64,000 nt of DNA. Origin: Sphingobacterium alkalisoli. GTDB lineage: Bacteria > Bacteroidota > Bacteroidia > Sphingobacteriales > Sphingobacteriaceae. The DNA lies in contig NZ_SUKA01000001.1 of the NCBI RefSeq assembly GCF_005049105.1, positions 186,001-250,000 on the forward strand, written 5' to 3'. Positions within the stretch are counted from its first letter, which is position 1; the number at the start of each line of letters is the position of its first letter. The translations under genes and the position numbers were made by a program. Below are positions 9,577-19,200 of the stretch, in pieces. Under the pieces are notes generated by a model. That model worked only from the letters and a program-made list of their open reading frames with translations. It did no database searches and was not told where the DNA came from.

Positions 9577-9928
9577 TTTTTTAGCATTAAAACAGCACTC
9601 TATCGTTGATCAGTGAATCACAAATCTATAAGTTTCTTTTATTGAAAGCAAGTAAACATATCAGACCAGACTAGATTTCTGCTATTATTATTGAGAAATA
9701 ATTTGGTTTTAAAAAAATGTTAAGTATAATTGCATTGATTATAGACCACACCAAACCAGATCAATTTGATTTGTATGCTCTGGGTTTGTCTGTGCCACTG
9801 TCTTAGAAATAGTCAGATTGTATTGCTGGGATGTAAAATTGGAGAATTAGTTGCGATAGCTCGGCGAAAGATGGCGTAGTCGTATCGTTCGGTTCGGGAG
9901 AAAAGGAGAGAAAGTAAAAGATTAAATA
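9577..9928. other. Divergent regulatory spacer between GntR-type gene and FAD oxidoreductase
   Basis: This 352-base spacer has no gene. Besides the minus-strand promoter it holds related ACCAGA-containing segments at about 9663-9674 (GACCAGACTAGA) and 9742-9762 (AGACCACACC then AACCAGATCA), and an 11-bp palindrome ATCAATTTGAT at 9760-9770. These are candidate operator elements for the GntR-type regulator. No exact TAnnTTTG box was found on the plus strand, so the promoter of the FAD oxidoreductase may depend on an activator. A purine-rich run (GGAGAAAAGGAGAG, about 9897-9910) lies 20-30 bases before the ATG. Confidence 0.4.
9621..9651 (-). promoter_or_regulatory. Bacteroidota-type promoter of the GntR-type regulator
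   Basis: Read on the minus strand: TTG (9651-9649), 20 bases, then TAGATTTG (9628-9621), an exact TAnnTTTG box with consensus spacing. Transcription should start about 5-7 bases after the box, giving a leader of roughly 40 bases before the ATG at 9576. Confidence 0.7.
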
Positions 9929-12223
9929 ATGATAAAGAAAGAATACGAAGCAAGCCGGGCATTGAAGGTCTCAGAATACCATACTGAACTTGCCATTATT
10001 GGCGGGGGGCTGTCAGGTGTATGTACCGCTATAACGGCAGCGCGTATGGGAGTAAAGGTCGCATTGGTGCAGGATAGACCTGTGCTTGGAGGGAACTCGT
10101 CTAGTGAGGTGCGTCTGTGGATATTGGGTGCCACGTCCCATTTAGGCAATAATAACAGATGGAGCAGAGAGGGGGGCGTCATCGACGAGATACTGGTCGA
10201 AAATACGTATAGAAACAAAGAAGGTAACCCACTGATCTTCGATTCAGTGCTACTGGATAAGGTAATGGCAGAACCAAATATCACGCTATTGCTTAACACG
10301 GCGGTGTATGAAGTTCAGATGAGAGAAGAATATACTATCAGTTCGGTGAGAGGGTTCTGTAGCCAGAATTCAACCGAATACATCATTCATGCGCCCTTGT
10401 TCTGCGATGCTTCGGGGGACGGTATTGTCGGTTTCCTTTCGGGTGCCGCTTTCAGAATGGGAGCGGAAAAGAAAGAAGAGTTCGGAGAAAGGTTTGCACC
10501 CAGCGAGGAATACGGAGAGTTATTGGGGCACAGCATGTACTTCTATACAAAAGATACCGGGCGTCCGGTAAAATACCGCGCGCCAGCGTTTGCGATGGAC
10601 ATTACTAGAGAAGTTCCACGTTTCAGGAGTTTCAATGCGAAGGAATTTGGATGTCAGCTTTGGTGGCTCGAACATGGTGGACGGATGGATACCGTGCATG
10701 ATACCGAGCAGATCAAATGGGATTTATGGAAAGTTATTTATGGCGCCTGGGATTATATAAAGAACTCCGGTAACTTTCCCGATGCTGAAAGCCTCACGTT
10801 GGAATGGGTAGGAACAATTCCCGGGAAGCGAGAAAGTCGACGGTTTGAGGGAGACTACATGTTGCATCAGCAAGACATCGTGGAGCAGCGGATACATGAC
10901 GATGCCGTGGCATATGGAGGATGGTCTATCGACCTACATCCGGCCGATGGCGTTTTTAGTGAGAAGCCCGGTTGTAATCAATGGCATGCTAAAGGAGTGT
11001 ATCAGATCCCGTATCGTTGCCTTTACAGCAAGAATATCAAAAATCTATTCCTTGGTGGCCGGCTTATTAGTGCTACACATGTGGCTTTTGCGTCCACTCG
11101 TGTCATGGCCACAGCGGCCCATATCGGCCAAGCTATCGGCATGGCAGCGTATATTGCGAAGGAAAAAGGAAAGAAAGTAGAAGACTATCTAACACCGCGC
11201 GATATACTTTCCGAAGGTTTTTTGCCCGCTCTGCAACAAGAGCTGCTGAAGAGCGGGCAGCATATTCCAGGTTTGGTTGTGCGCGATGATACCGATCTGG
11301 TACAGGAAGCAAAGCTTACCGTTTCAAGTAGTTTGACACTAGGCAGTTTAGAAGCTGATTTCGCTTTACCAATAGATATCGCCGTGGCACAAATGGTACC
11401 GTTAGAGGGAGGAGATGTGCCCACGATAACTATTGAGGTCGATGCCTTGAAAGATACCGTGTTGAAAATGGAGTTGCGGGTCAGCAGTAAGGTAGGTAAC
11501 TATACGCCAGACATTACTCTGGAGACTAAGACCATTGATATACAAAGAGGTAGGAGAAAAATCAAAATATCGTTTACGGCGACAGTATCCGACCGTTGTT
11601 ACGTTTTTATCATTTTCCATAAGAATACTGATTTAGGGTTATACAGATCAAATCAGCGTGTTACAGGGATACTCTCTGCATTCAATTCGGTTAATAAAGC
11701 AGTATCCAACTTCGGAAAGCAGACTCCTCCAGCAGATATAGGCATGGACGAGTTTGAGTTTTGGTGTCCCCAACGACGGCCTCACGGACAGAATGTGGCT
11801 ATGCAGATCGACCCTCCGTTGCAGGTGTTTGCTAAAGAGGCTATAAAGTCGGGTGTATATCGGCCGACAACTTTGCCAAACGCATGGGTTGCCGATTTTA
11901 AAGATCCGGCTCCCCAGGTAAAGCTAAGCTGGGAAGAACCACAGGAAATCCGTCGTATAGATTTGTTCTTTGATACCGATTACGATCATCCCATGGAAAG
12001 TGTATTGATGGGCCATCCGGAAGATGTAATGCTTTTTTGTGTTAGGAACTATAAAATATTGGATGACATTGGTCAAGTAGTAGTGATAAAAGAAGGTAAT
12101 TATCAAAGTAATAATCGAATAGAATTTCAGGAACCTGTCGTGACGGCGTCACTCGTCATCCAGATGGAACATCCGTCTGTTCAGGTTCCGGCCTCTTTGT
12201 TTTCCATTCGGTGTTATAGCTAA
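9929..12223 (+). CDS. FAD-dependent oxidoreductase with C-terminal beta-sandwich domain
   Basis: This 764-residue protein has a dinucleotide-binding motif GGGLSG at 25-30 followed by ARMGVKVALVQDRPVLGGNS, typical of the FAD_oxidored family (PF12831) found in polysaccharide-utilisation loci. The C-terminal part (about 610-764) looks like a discoidin-type beta-sandwich, which may bind carbohydrate or shape the active site. No signal peptide is visible, so it is predicted cytoplasmic. It is followed 9 bases later by a Na+/solute symporter and is divergent from the GntR-type regulator. Oxidation of a sugar or sugar derivative is inferred; the true substrate is unknown. Confidence 0.8.
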   Translation: MIKKEYEASRALKVSEYHTELAIIGGGLSGVCTAITAARMGVKVALVQDRPVLGGNSSSEVRLWILGATSHLGNNNRWSREGGVIDEILVENTYRNKEGNPLIFDSVLLDKVMAEPNITLLLNTAVYEVQMREEYTISSVRGFCSQNSTEYIIHAPLFCDASGDGIVGFLSGAAFRMGAEKKEEFGERFAPSEEYGELLGHSMYFYTKDTGRPVKYRAPAFAMDITREVPRFRSFNAKEFGCQLWWLEHGGRMDTVHDTEQIKWDLWKVIYGAWDYIKNSGNFPDAESLTLEWVGTIPGKRESRRFEGDYMLHQQDIVEQRIHDDAVAYGGWSIDLHPADGVFSEKPGCNQWHAKGVYQIPYRCLYSKNIKNLFLGGRLISATHVAFASTRVMATAAHIGQAIGMAAYIAKEKGKKVEDYLTPRDILSEGFLPALQQELLKSGQHIPGLVVRDDTDLVQEAKLTVSSSLTLGSLEADFALPIDIAVAQMVPLEGGDVPTITIEVDALKDTVLKMELRVSSKVGNYTPDITLETKTIDIQRGRRKIKISFTATVSDRCYVFIIFHKNTDLGLYRSNQRVTGILSAFNSVNKAVSNFGKQTPPADIGMDEFEFWCPQRRPHGQNVAMQIDPPLQVFAKEAIKSGVYRPTTLPNAWVADFKDPAPQVKLSWEEPQEIRRIDLFFDTDYDHPMESVLMGHPEDVMLFCVRNYKILDDIGQVVVIKEGNYQSNNRIEFQEPVVTASLVIQMEHPSVQVPASLFSIRCYS

Positions 12224-12232
12224 ATAAGAAAA

Positions 12233-13903
12233 ATGGATATTTTAGATTATATTGTCATTCTCGTCTTTGCGGTAATCATTGTTGCGGCGGGTTTGTCTTT
12301 TAGAAAAACAGGCAAATCCATGAAATCCTATTTTGCTGCAGGAGGTGCCGTGCCTTGGCGGATCAGCTCGCTGTCGTTGTTTATGAGTTTTTTCTCGGCC
12401 GGTACATTTGTGGTTTGGGGCGCTATTGCATATCAACACGGCGTTGTAGCTATTGCTATTCAGATGACGATGTGCGTTGCCGGGCTTGTTGTTGGAATGT
12501 TTATAGCGCCTGCCTGGCAAAGATCCCGAGCTCTGACAGCAGCAGAATTTGTATCTCGAAGATTAGGAGTCACGGTGCAAAAGTTCTACAGCTACCTTAT
12601 TTTGCTGATATCATTAATGTATACTGGGGCATTTCTTTATCCCGTAGCAAAGATCATCAACGTATCTACGGGATATCCTATTGAGGCCTGTATTTTGTTG
12701 CTGGGTATACTTATTATCATTTATACTGTAATTGGCGGACTTTGGGGAGTGATGATAACCGATGTGATCCAATTTGTTGTATTAACTGCTGCGGTGCTTA
12801 TAGTTGTGCCCCTTGCTTTCGACCGGATAGGAGGTGTCAATGAACTGTTAACGAATGCGCCTCCCGATTTTTTTATGCCAGTAAATGGGGAATATTCCTG
12901 GCTCTTTCTATTAGCGTTCGGAGTTTATAACGGAATTTTTATTGGAGGAAACTGGGCATATGTCCAGCGCTATACGACAGTAGACAGCCCTAAATCAGCC
13001 AGTAAGGTAGGCTATCTATTTGCGGGGCTTTATCTTATCAGTCCAGTTATCTGGATGCTACCCCCCATGATCTATAGGCTGGTTAATCCCAATTTATCGG
13101 GATTAGCGAGCGAAGGAGCTTACCTGATGATGTGTAAAGAGGTGCTTCCTAAGGGGTTACTTGGACTGATGTTGGGCGGCATGGTGTTTGCAACGGCAAG
13201 TTCCGTAAACACGACACTAAATCTTTCTGCAGCCGTATTTACTAATGATTTGTACAAGTCTGTACGACCCCATACTAACCCCAGGGGGTTGATGTTTATT
13301 GCGAAAATGGCTGTTGTGGTCTTTGGGCTGATTACAATTCTAGTTGCGCTATTGGTTCCTTCGGTCGGAGGAATCGTAGAGATCGTATTGAGTGTCGGGG
13401 CGGTAACAGGATGTTCGTTGTATGGGCCGCCGGTATGGGCGCTGTTTTCCAAATACCATACCGGACAGTCTATTCTTTGGTGTACTATCTTGGGTTTAGC
13501 GATCAATGTGTACCTAAAATTTATACATCCATTGTTGACAGCAATCTCATTGACCCGGGCTGAAGAGATGCTAGCCGGCGCTGTGATTCCTTTTGTACTG
13601 CTGGCGGGATATGAGGTATGGGCTAGAGGTAAAGGGCAGCTCGCCGATGATTATGTACGTTATAAAAAAGGACAACGGCACATAGTGGGTCAAACCGCGG
13701 AAGAAGATGAGGAAGAAACGAGCAGTGAAGAACAAAATAATTACGGTTTGAAAGTTTTAGCGAGAACATTGGCTATAACTTCGTTAATTTTTGTAGGGCT
13801 GGCACTTATTGCTGATGGAAAAGCCTTATGGATCACGCTTTCCATTGGTATTATGGTCGGTTTGGGAGGATGGTCGATATATCAATCGAAGCGAAATAGT
13901 TAA
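12233..13903 (+). CDS. Sodium:solute symporter (SSS family)
   Basis: A 556-residue protein with about 13-14 hydrophobic segments and the SSS-family N-terminus (YFAAGGAVPWRISSLSLFMS, then AFLYPVAKI and GGLWGVMITDVIQF). The C-terminal half has a long hydrophilic linker rich in Glu (about 485-505) before the last two helices. It forms a two-gene unit with the FAD oxidoreductase and would import the compound that enzyme acts on, or the product of the following Sus-like locus. Substrate not deducible from sequence. Confidence 0.88.
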   Translation: MDILDYIVILVFAVIIVAAGLSFRKTGKSMKSYFAAGGAVPWRISSLSLFMSFFSAGTFVVWGAIAYQHGVVAIAIQMTMCVAGLVVGMFIAPAWQRSRALTAAEFVSRRLGVTVQKFYSYLILLISLMYTGAFLYPVAKIINVSTGYPIEACILLLGILIIIYTVIGGLWGVMITDVIQFVVLTAAVLIVVPLAFDRIGGVNELLTNAPPDFFMPVNGEYSWLFLLAFGVYNGIFIGGNWAYVQRYTTVDSPKSASKVGYLFAGLYLISPVIWMLPPMIYRLVNPNLSGLASEGAYLMMCKEVLPKGLLGLMLGGMVFATASSVNTTLNLSAAVFTNDLYKSVRPHTNPRGLMFIAKMAVVVFGLITILVALLVPSVGGIVEIVLSVGAVTGCSLYGPPVWALFSKYHTGQSILWCTILGLAINVYLKFIHPLLTAISLTRAEEMLAGAVIPFVLLAGYEVWARGKGQLADDYVRYKKGQRHIVGQTAEEDEEETSSEEQNNYGLKVLARTLAITSLIFVGLALIADGKALWITLSIGIMVGLGGWSIYQSKRNS

Positions 13904-14239
13904 TTAATATCAAATGACGAAAAAAAATACGCGATGTAAAGGAAGCTGACTCGGAAGTAAATTCTGACGTGTCGGAAAAGAATTGCTGCCAACTCCTTGT
14001 TGAGAACGCTCCAAGATTATATACCGCTATTTCGAAGTCTTTTGCAAGAACAATAACTGTGTGCCTGCAGCAATCAGTGTTTTCCTATTTTAGAATCTGT
14101 CCTGCCTATTACAGGTTGGGTTGTTTAAATTAATATTAAGTTAATATACCAACTGTATCTTTGGGTCGGATTGGATTTTTAGATTATTGTCTCTACCTTT
14201 ATCAAGAATCTAAATTATCCTCAGGTAATAGCTGACACC
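13904..14239. other. Spacer before the sigma factor gene
   Basis: The 336-base spacer contains no ORF with support. No rho-independent terminator with a T-run was seen after the symporter. A short inverted repeat CCTG-CCTATTA-CAGG lies at about 14101-14115, followed by the sigma-gene promoter box at 14156. Confidence 0.4.
14156..14163 (+). promoter_or_regulatory. -7 box (TATCTTTG) of the sigma/anti-sigma/Sus locus
   Basis: An exact TAnnTTTG box about 77 bases upstream of the sigma factor ATG. No TTG is present at the -33 spacing; the nearest match is TTA with 17 bases. The same TATCTTTG sequence precedes the second sigma factor gene at 36541. Confidence 0.5.
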
Positions 14240-14812
14240 ATGATTGCAGGCTTAACAGAGATATTATTACAAATTAAACAAGGGGACAAAGCGGCCTTCA
14301 GGATGCTGTATGATACCTATTCCCCATTGGTTTTCGATCTGGCTCATAAGCTGTTGAAAGATACAGCTGTTGCGGAAGAGATCGTACAGGACTGTTTTGT
14401 AAAGATATGGGGCAGTCGTGAGCAGATCCGAATAGACCAGGATATCTGGCCGTTGATTTACGTAACCGCAAAGCGGCTCTGTTATAATCAATTAAGGCAT
14501 GCCCGCGTCGCGCAGAAGTACCTCGGGCAGGTAGAAAGTATAGTTGTCAACGATGTACAGGAAAAACTGGATCTCCGAGAGCTGGAAAGTCAACTCGAGC
14601 GATCTATCGCAAAATTGCCAGAACAACAAAAGACAGCTTTGAGACTGAGCCGTATGGAAGGTTACAGTCATCAACAGATCGCAAGCGAAATGGGAATTTC
14701 TCCCAATACGGTCAAAAACCATATCACGCAGGCCCTAAAAAGTTTACGTAAGACGCTAACCCAAGCGGATTACAATTATCTCATCTTTGTTTTTTTATAT
14801 CTAATTCGGTAG
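14240..14812 (+). CDS. ECF RNA polymerase sigma factor (Sus/FecI type)
   Basis: A 190-residue sigma-70 factor of the Bacteroidota ECF type. Region 2 spans about residues 14-80 (AEEIVQDCFVKIWGSR) and region 4 about 125-172 (LPEQQKTALRLSRMEGYSHQQIASEMGISP). The hydrophobic C-terminus (YNYLIFVFLYL) is usual for this group. It is followed by a FecR-type anti-sigma factor and an STN-bearing SusC, so it should be released when the SusC receptor binds its ligand and then transcribe the downstream operon. Confidence 0.93.
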   Translation: MIAGLTEILLQIKQGDKAAFRMLYDTYSPLVFDLAHKLLKDTAVAEEIVQDCFVKIWGSREQIRIDQDIWPLIYVTAKRLCYNQLRHARVAQKYLGQVESIVVNDVQEKLDLRELESQLERSIAKLPEQQKTALRLSRMEGYSHQQIASEMGISPNTVKNHITQALKSLRKTLTQADYNYLIFVFLYLIR

Positions 14813-14929
14813 CCAGTGATCAATTTCCACTTTTTCACATCTAATATCTAAATCAACTACTTTTTTTCATTTCAACTAGTCGTATGGTCTTACTTAGGTG
14901 TACTGTCTATAGATTAAGCACATAAAAAG

Positions 14930-16126
14930 TTGGATAAAAATAAATTTCGGATTCTTTTTAAGCGTTATCTGGCTGGTACGCTCGACGAAAAGGAGCAGGA
15001 GGAGCTGGATAGCTATATGTCCCTCTTGGATGAGGCTGATTTTTTGGAGGCAGTGGACGAGCTGGTAGAAACGGAAGAAAATAGGGCCTTTGAGAAAGAT
15101 CGTGTTTTTCAGGGTATTTTGAGTCAGATAGACGAAAAGGGGAGAGCTATAACAGCTACCGCTCCACGCTCATGGAAAATGCGCTTAGTACAATTCGGAA
15201 AGGTGGCAGCTGTGCTCCTCGTCTCGGGTTTATTAGGCTTGGTGGCGTATCAGATTTTTGATGTCAGACAGCATATGGATGAAGTGATATCGATGCAGCC
15301 AGCTGTTTCGACTGGGGAAATAGAACTGCCTCAAGAAGATGCCTTTATTACGCTTGCTGATGGAAAGCAGATGTCATTGGATGAAATAAAGGAAGATACA
15401 ATCCACTACAAAGGGTTGGCTATCATGCGTTTGGATGATGGTACAATCGTCATGAAACAAGATCGGGAGGCTGATTTTTTTCAGGCCGATGAAAAGCATC
15501 ATTTTGTGACGCCTAAGGGCGTTAGTCTACGTCTGATGCTCCCTGATGCCTCGATCGTGTATCTCAATTCCAATTCCAGCATGCAGGTATATGCCGCCTT
15601 TGGAGAGAAGCAACGACGAGTGGCGCTTTCGGGTGAGGCTTTTTTTGAAGTCGCACACAACAAAGAACTACCATTTGTAGTACATGCCAAAAATACAGAG
15701 GTAAGCGTATTGGGAACGAAGTTTAATATATCGGCTTATAATGAAGACAGGCAGGTAGAAACCACGCTACTTTCGGGGTCCGTGGAGGTGGGTGCCGACC
15801 GGAACCGATTGCGCATAAAACCTGGCCAACAGGCCGTAGTCCATTCATCGAATACGATCCAGCTGCGTAAAAACGTGGATATCGGTAATGTATTGGCTTG
15901 GCGGGACGGTTATTTTAGGTTTAAGGACGAGTCTATACGAACAATAATGGCCGATCTCGCCAAGTGGTATCCTATCGAAGGTGTGGAATTTAAAGCTGGA
16001 TCTTCAGATCAATTTACAGGTAGTATAAAACGTTCGAAAAAACTCAAGGATGTCCTGGAAAGTATAGAGCAGGTGTCTGATTTACGATTTGATATTCAGG
16101 AAGGGAGGGTGATCGTGATGAAGTAA
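14930..16126 (+). CDS. FecR-type anti-sigma factor
   Basis: A 398-residue inner-membrane protein: cytoplasmic N-terminal sigma-binding region (about 1-85), one membrane helix (about 88-108, VAAVLLVSGLLGLVAY), periplasmic FecR domain (HHFVTPKGVSLRLMLPD to the GTKFNISAY region) and a C-terminal DUF4974-like domain (FRFKDESIRTIMADLAKWY). The TTG start at 14930 was chosen because an in-frame stop lies 5 codons upstream and homologous proteins begin close to this point. It transmits the signal from the STN domain of the downstream SusC to the sigma factor. Confidence 0.92.
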   Translation: MDKNKFRILFKRYLAGTLDEKEQEELDSYMSLLDEADFLEAVDELVETEENRAFEKDRVFQGILSQIDEKGRAITATAPRSWKMRLVQFGKVAAVLLVSGLLGLVAYQIFDVRQHMDEVISMQPAVSTGEIELPQEDAFITLADGKQMSLDEIKEDTIHYKGLAIMRLDDGTIVMKQDREADFFQADEKHHFVTPKGVSLRLMLPDASIVYLNSNSSMQVYAAFGEKQRRVALSGEAFFEVAHNKELPFVVHAKNTEVSVLGTKFNISAYNEDRQVETTLLSGSVEVGADRNRLRIKPGQQAVVHSSNTIQLRKNVDIGNVLAWRDGYFRFKDESIRTIMADLAKWYPIEGVEFKAGSSDQFTGSIKRSKKLKDVLESIEQVSDLRFDIQEGRVIVMK

Positions 16127-16146
16127 GAATTGGATATCAAACAGGA

Positions 16147-16176
16147 GAAGAGGAGATGCAGCAACATCCCCTCTTC
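16147..16176 (+). promoter_or_regulatory. Stem-loop in the anti-sigma/SusC gap
   Basis: GAAGAGGAGATG (16147-16158), loop CAGCAA, CATCCCCTCTTC (16165-16176): 11 pairs with one mismatch. No T-run follows, so it looks like an mRNA-stability or differential-expression element between the regulator and the SusC gene, not a terminator. Confidence 0.5.
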
Positions 16177-16235
16177 GATAGTACCCGGAAATAGCATCAG
16201 TTATGAATTAATAATATTTACCAAATACCTATCAA

Positions 16236-19200
16236 ATGTATAAAAATATTACTGCAATCGTGCGGACTCATCGTCGATTGTTTACCTGTTTACTTATGAT
16301 GAAGTTGTATTCATTCTTGCTCTTTGGTTTCTTCTTACAGGCGAGCGGAAGCACTTATGCACAGAAGGTGAGCTTATCGGTACAACAAGCCGAACTGGTT
16401 GATGTGCTGGCTAAGATTCAGGAGCAAACTAATTTAGATTTTCTTTACAACAGCAGCCAGCTGAAGTATGTGGACAAAATCGACCTGCATGTTAAAAATG
16501 TGGATTTGAAGAAGGTACTGGATGCCTGTCTTACCCCCCGCGGACTCTTTTATGTTGTGCAGAACAAGACCGTTCTCATTAAGAAGGCTGTGGAAATGGG
16601 TGGTACAGTACTGGAGGATGTGCAGCAGCGACAGATCAACGGCGTGGTCTGGACCGGTGAAGGTGAGCCTTTGGTCGGAGCATCTATCCGTTTAGTAGAG
16701 AGCAATATTGCTGCGGCCTCGCAATTGGATGGTTCTTTTTCCATACCTGTGGTACAGGATGAAGGTCAGCTACTGATCACAGCACTCGGATATGAAGAGC
16801 AGTTGTTAACATATGAGGTAGGTACTCCACTGAACATTGTTTTACAGACCAAGAAGAGTGACCTGGATGAGGTAGTCGTGGTAGGATATGGTGTGCAGCG
16901 GAAGGCCAATCTCACAGGCGCAGTCGCGCAGATCAATGCAGAGGATATCGCTCTGCGGCCGGATGCGAATATCTCCGCGACCTTGCAAGGCTTAATGCCG
17001 GGGCTGAATATTCAGATCAATAACGGTGACCCTTCGGCTACGCCCGATATCAATGTGCGTGGATTTAACTCGATCAATGGAGGCAGACCCTTGGTATTGA
17101 TCGATGGGATTGAAGGAAATATCACCCGCGTCAATCCAAATGATATCGAATCAGTAACGGTATTAAAAGATGCGGCATCCTCTGCCATCTATGGAGCGAG
17201 AGGTACTTTTGGCGTGATATTGATCACTACCAAAACGGGTAAGGTGGGTACGACTTCGGTTAATTATACGAATAACTTTGGCTGGACTACACCCGCTGCG
17301 CGGACCGATTATATTTCCGACCCTTATGTTTATGCGAAGACGGTGGATGCGGCCATATTCGGATACAATGGCAGCAGTTATAGCCAATACAATGCCATGG
17401 ATTGGGAAGCCATTCAAATGGTGGCACGGGGAGAGATTGAACCCTTTCACGAACTGCAGGCGGATGGTACGAACAAATTTTTCTATAAAACGGATTGGTG
17501 GGATTACTTATTCCGCAAATATCAAGCCTCCAATTTTCACAATATATCGGTATCCGGAGGATCGGATAAACTGAAAGGATATTTGTCTGGACGCGTCTTC
17601 GAACGCCAAAGCATTAATAATATCAATAAAGACGCAGGTATGGACCGTCAGAACATGAAAGCAAATCTAGTTTTTACTCCATATGAGTGGTTGGAGATAT
17701 CCAGCAATGTGCAGTTTATCAATGAAAAAGATAAAGATTATGGCGGGTTTTCCAATGGGTTTGGTGGACTTTGGAGTACGACGACTTGGTATAACCTGAT
17801 GCCTTTCTACCCTAACCTTGTGGATGGTGTACCTACCGATATCGGTACTGGCTCTGGCGGCCAAGGAGGTAATGCAGGACTGGTGTCGGGTAAAAGCTGG
17901 AGAGAAAGCAATACAGAAGAGTTTACCAATACTTTCCGTGTTGTTGCAAGACCTCTCGAAGGACTGCAGATCAACTTTGACTATAGCAATCGCATTGAAA
18001 ACACGAACTTGGCCCTCCGATTAAATCAATTTAGTTATTTGTCCGGGAATCGGTTGAACAACCAAACGGTGGGAATAAACCGTCTAGAGGAGCAGCGTTC
18101 GAAAGATAAGTACAATGCGATGAATCTATTTGCTACCTATCAAAAATCTTTGATGGATAAACATAATTTTAAACTTCTACTGGGTTTTAACCAAGAGGAA
18201 TTTGATCGAGACTTTATCGGCGTGAAAGGAGATGATCTGCTGATTGACAATCTGTCAAACCTGGCGTTGGCGACCACGATGAATAGTATGACGGGTTCTG
18301 CGCTGAATTGGGCTGTGCGTGGATTTTTCGGACGTTTTAATTATGATTATGACAATAAATATCTACTAGAGATAAACTCGCGTTACGATGGCTCATCGCG
18401 TTTCCCTACGGATAGCCGCTGGGGGTTCTTTCCGTCGGTTTCCTTGGGATGGCAACTGGATCGGGAAACGTTCTGGGAAGATATCAAACCCTACGTACCT
18501 TCCCTCAAATTAAGAGGTTCATACGGCAAGTTGGGCAATCAGACAGTAGATGTCAACACCTTTAAAGAACTGATGAACGTCGCTCGGAATAACAGTTGGC
18601 TCAATATGGGCAATATGCTCACCATAGCACAGATGCCTGCTCCACTACCTAGTGTCGTAACATGGGAAACCACAAAGAGTTTAAATTTTGGAGCAGATTT
18701 AGGTTTGATCAAGAACAAATTGTTCTTTAATGTAGATTGGTATCGCAAGGACGTCGAAGGGATGTATCTGCCCGGCGAACCTTTGCCGTCTGTATTTGGA
18801 GCGAATGAGCCTAAGGAAAATTATGCTGCGCTGCGTAACGATGGATACGAAATAGGTATTTCGTATCAGGACAAGTTTGAAATGGCAGGCGCGCCGCTAA
18901 GTTTCAATGTGACGGCAAACGTTTCTAATTTTAAAGGTATCATTATGAAGTATAATAATCCCAAAGGTTTATTGAGCTCCTACTATGAGGGACAGCGTTT
19001 GGGCGAAATCTGGGGGTACCGTATTGATGGACAGTTTCAGTCGGATGAAGAGGCATTGGCCTATCAGCAATCTTTTGATAACCCTTCGACCTCGTTGGGC
19101 CAAGTGTATGATGATGTTCTAAACATCATGCAGAACAGCGAATGGAGTGTTTTGCGTGGAGGAGATATTAAATATCTGGACCTGAATGGCGATGGTAAGA

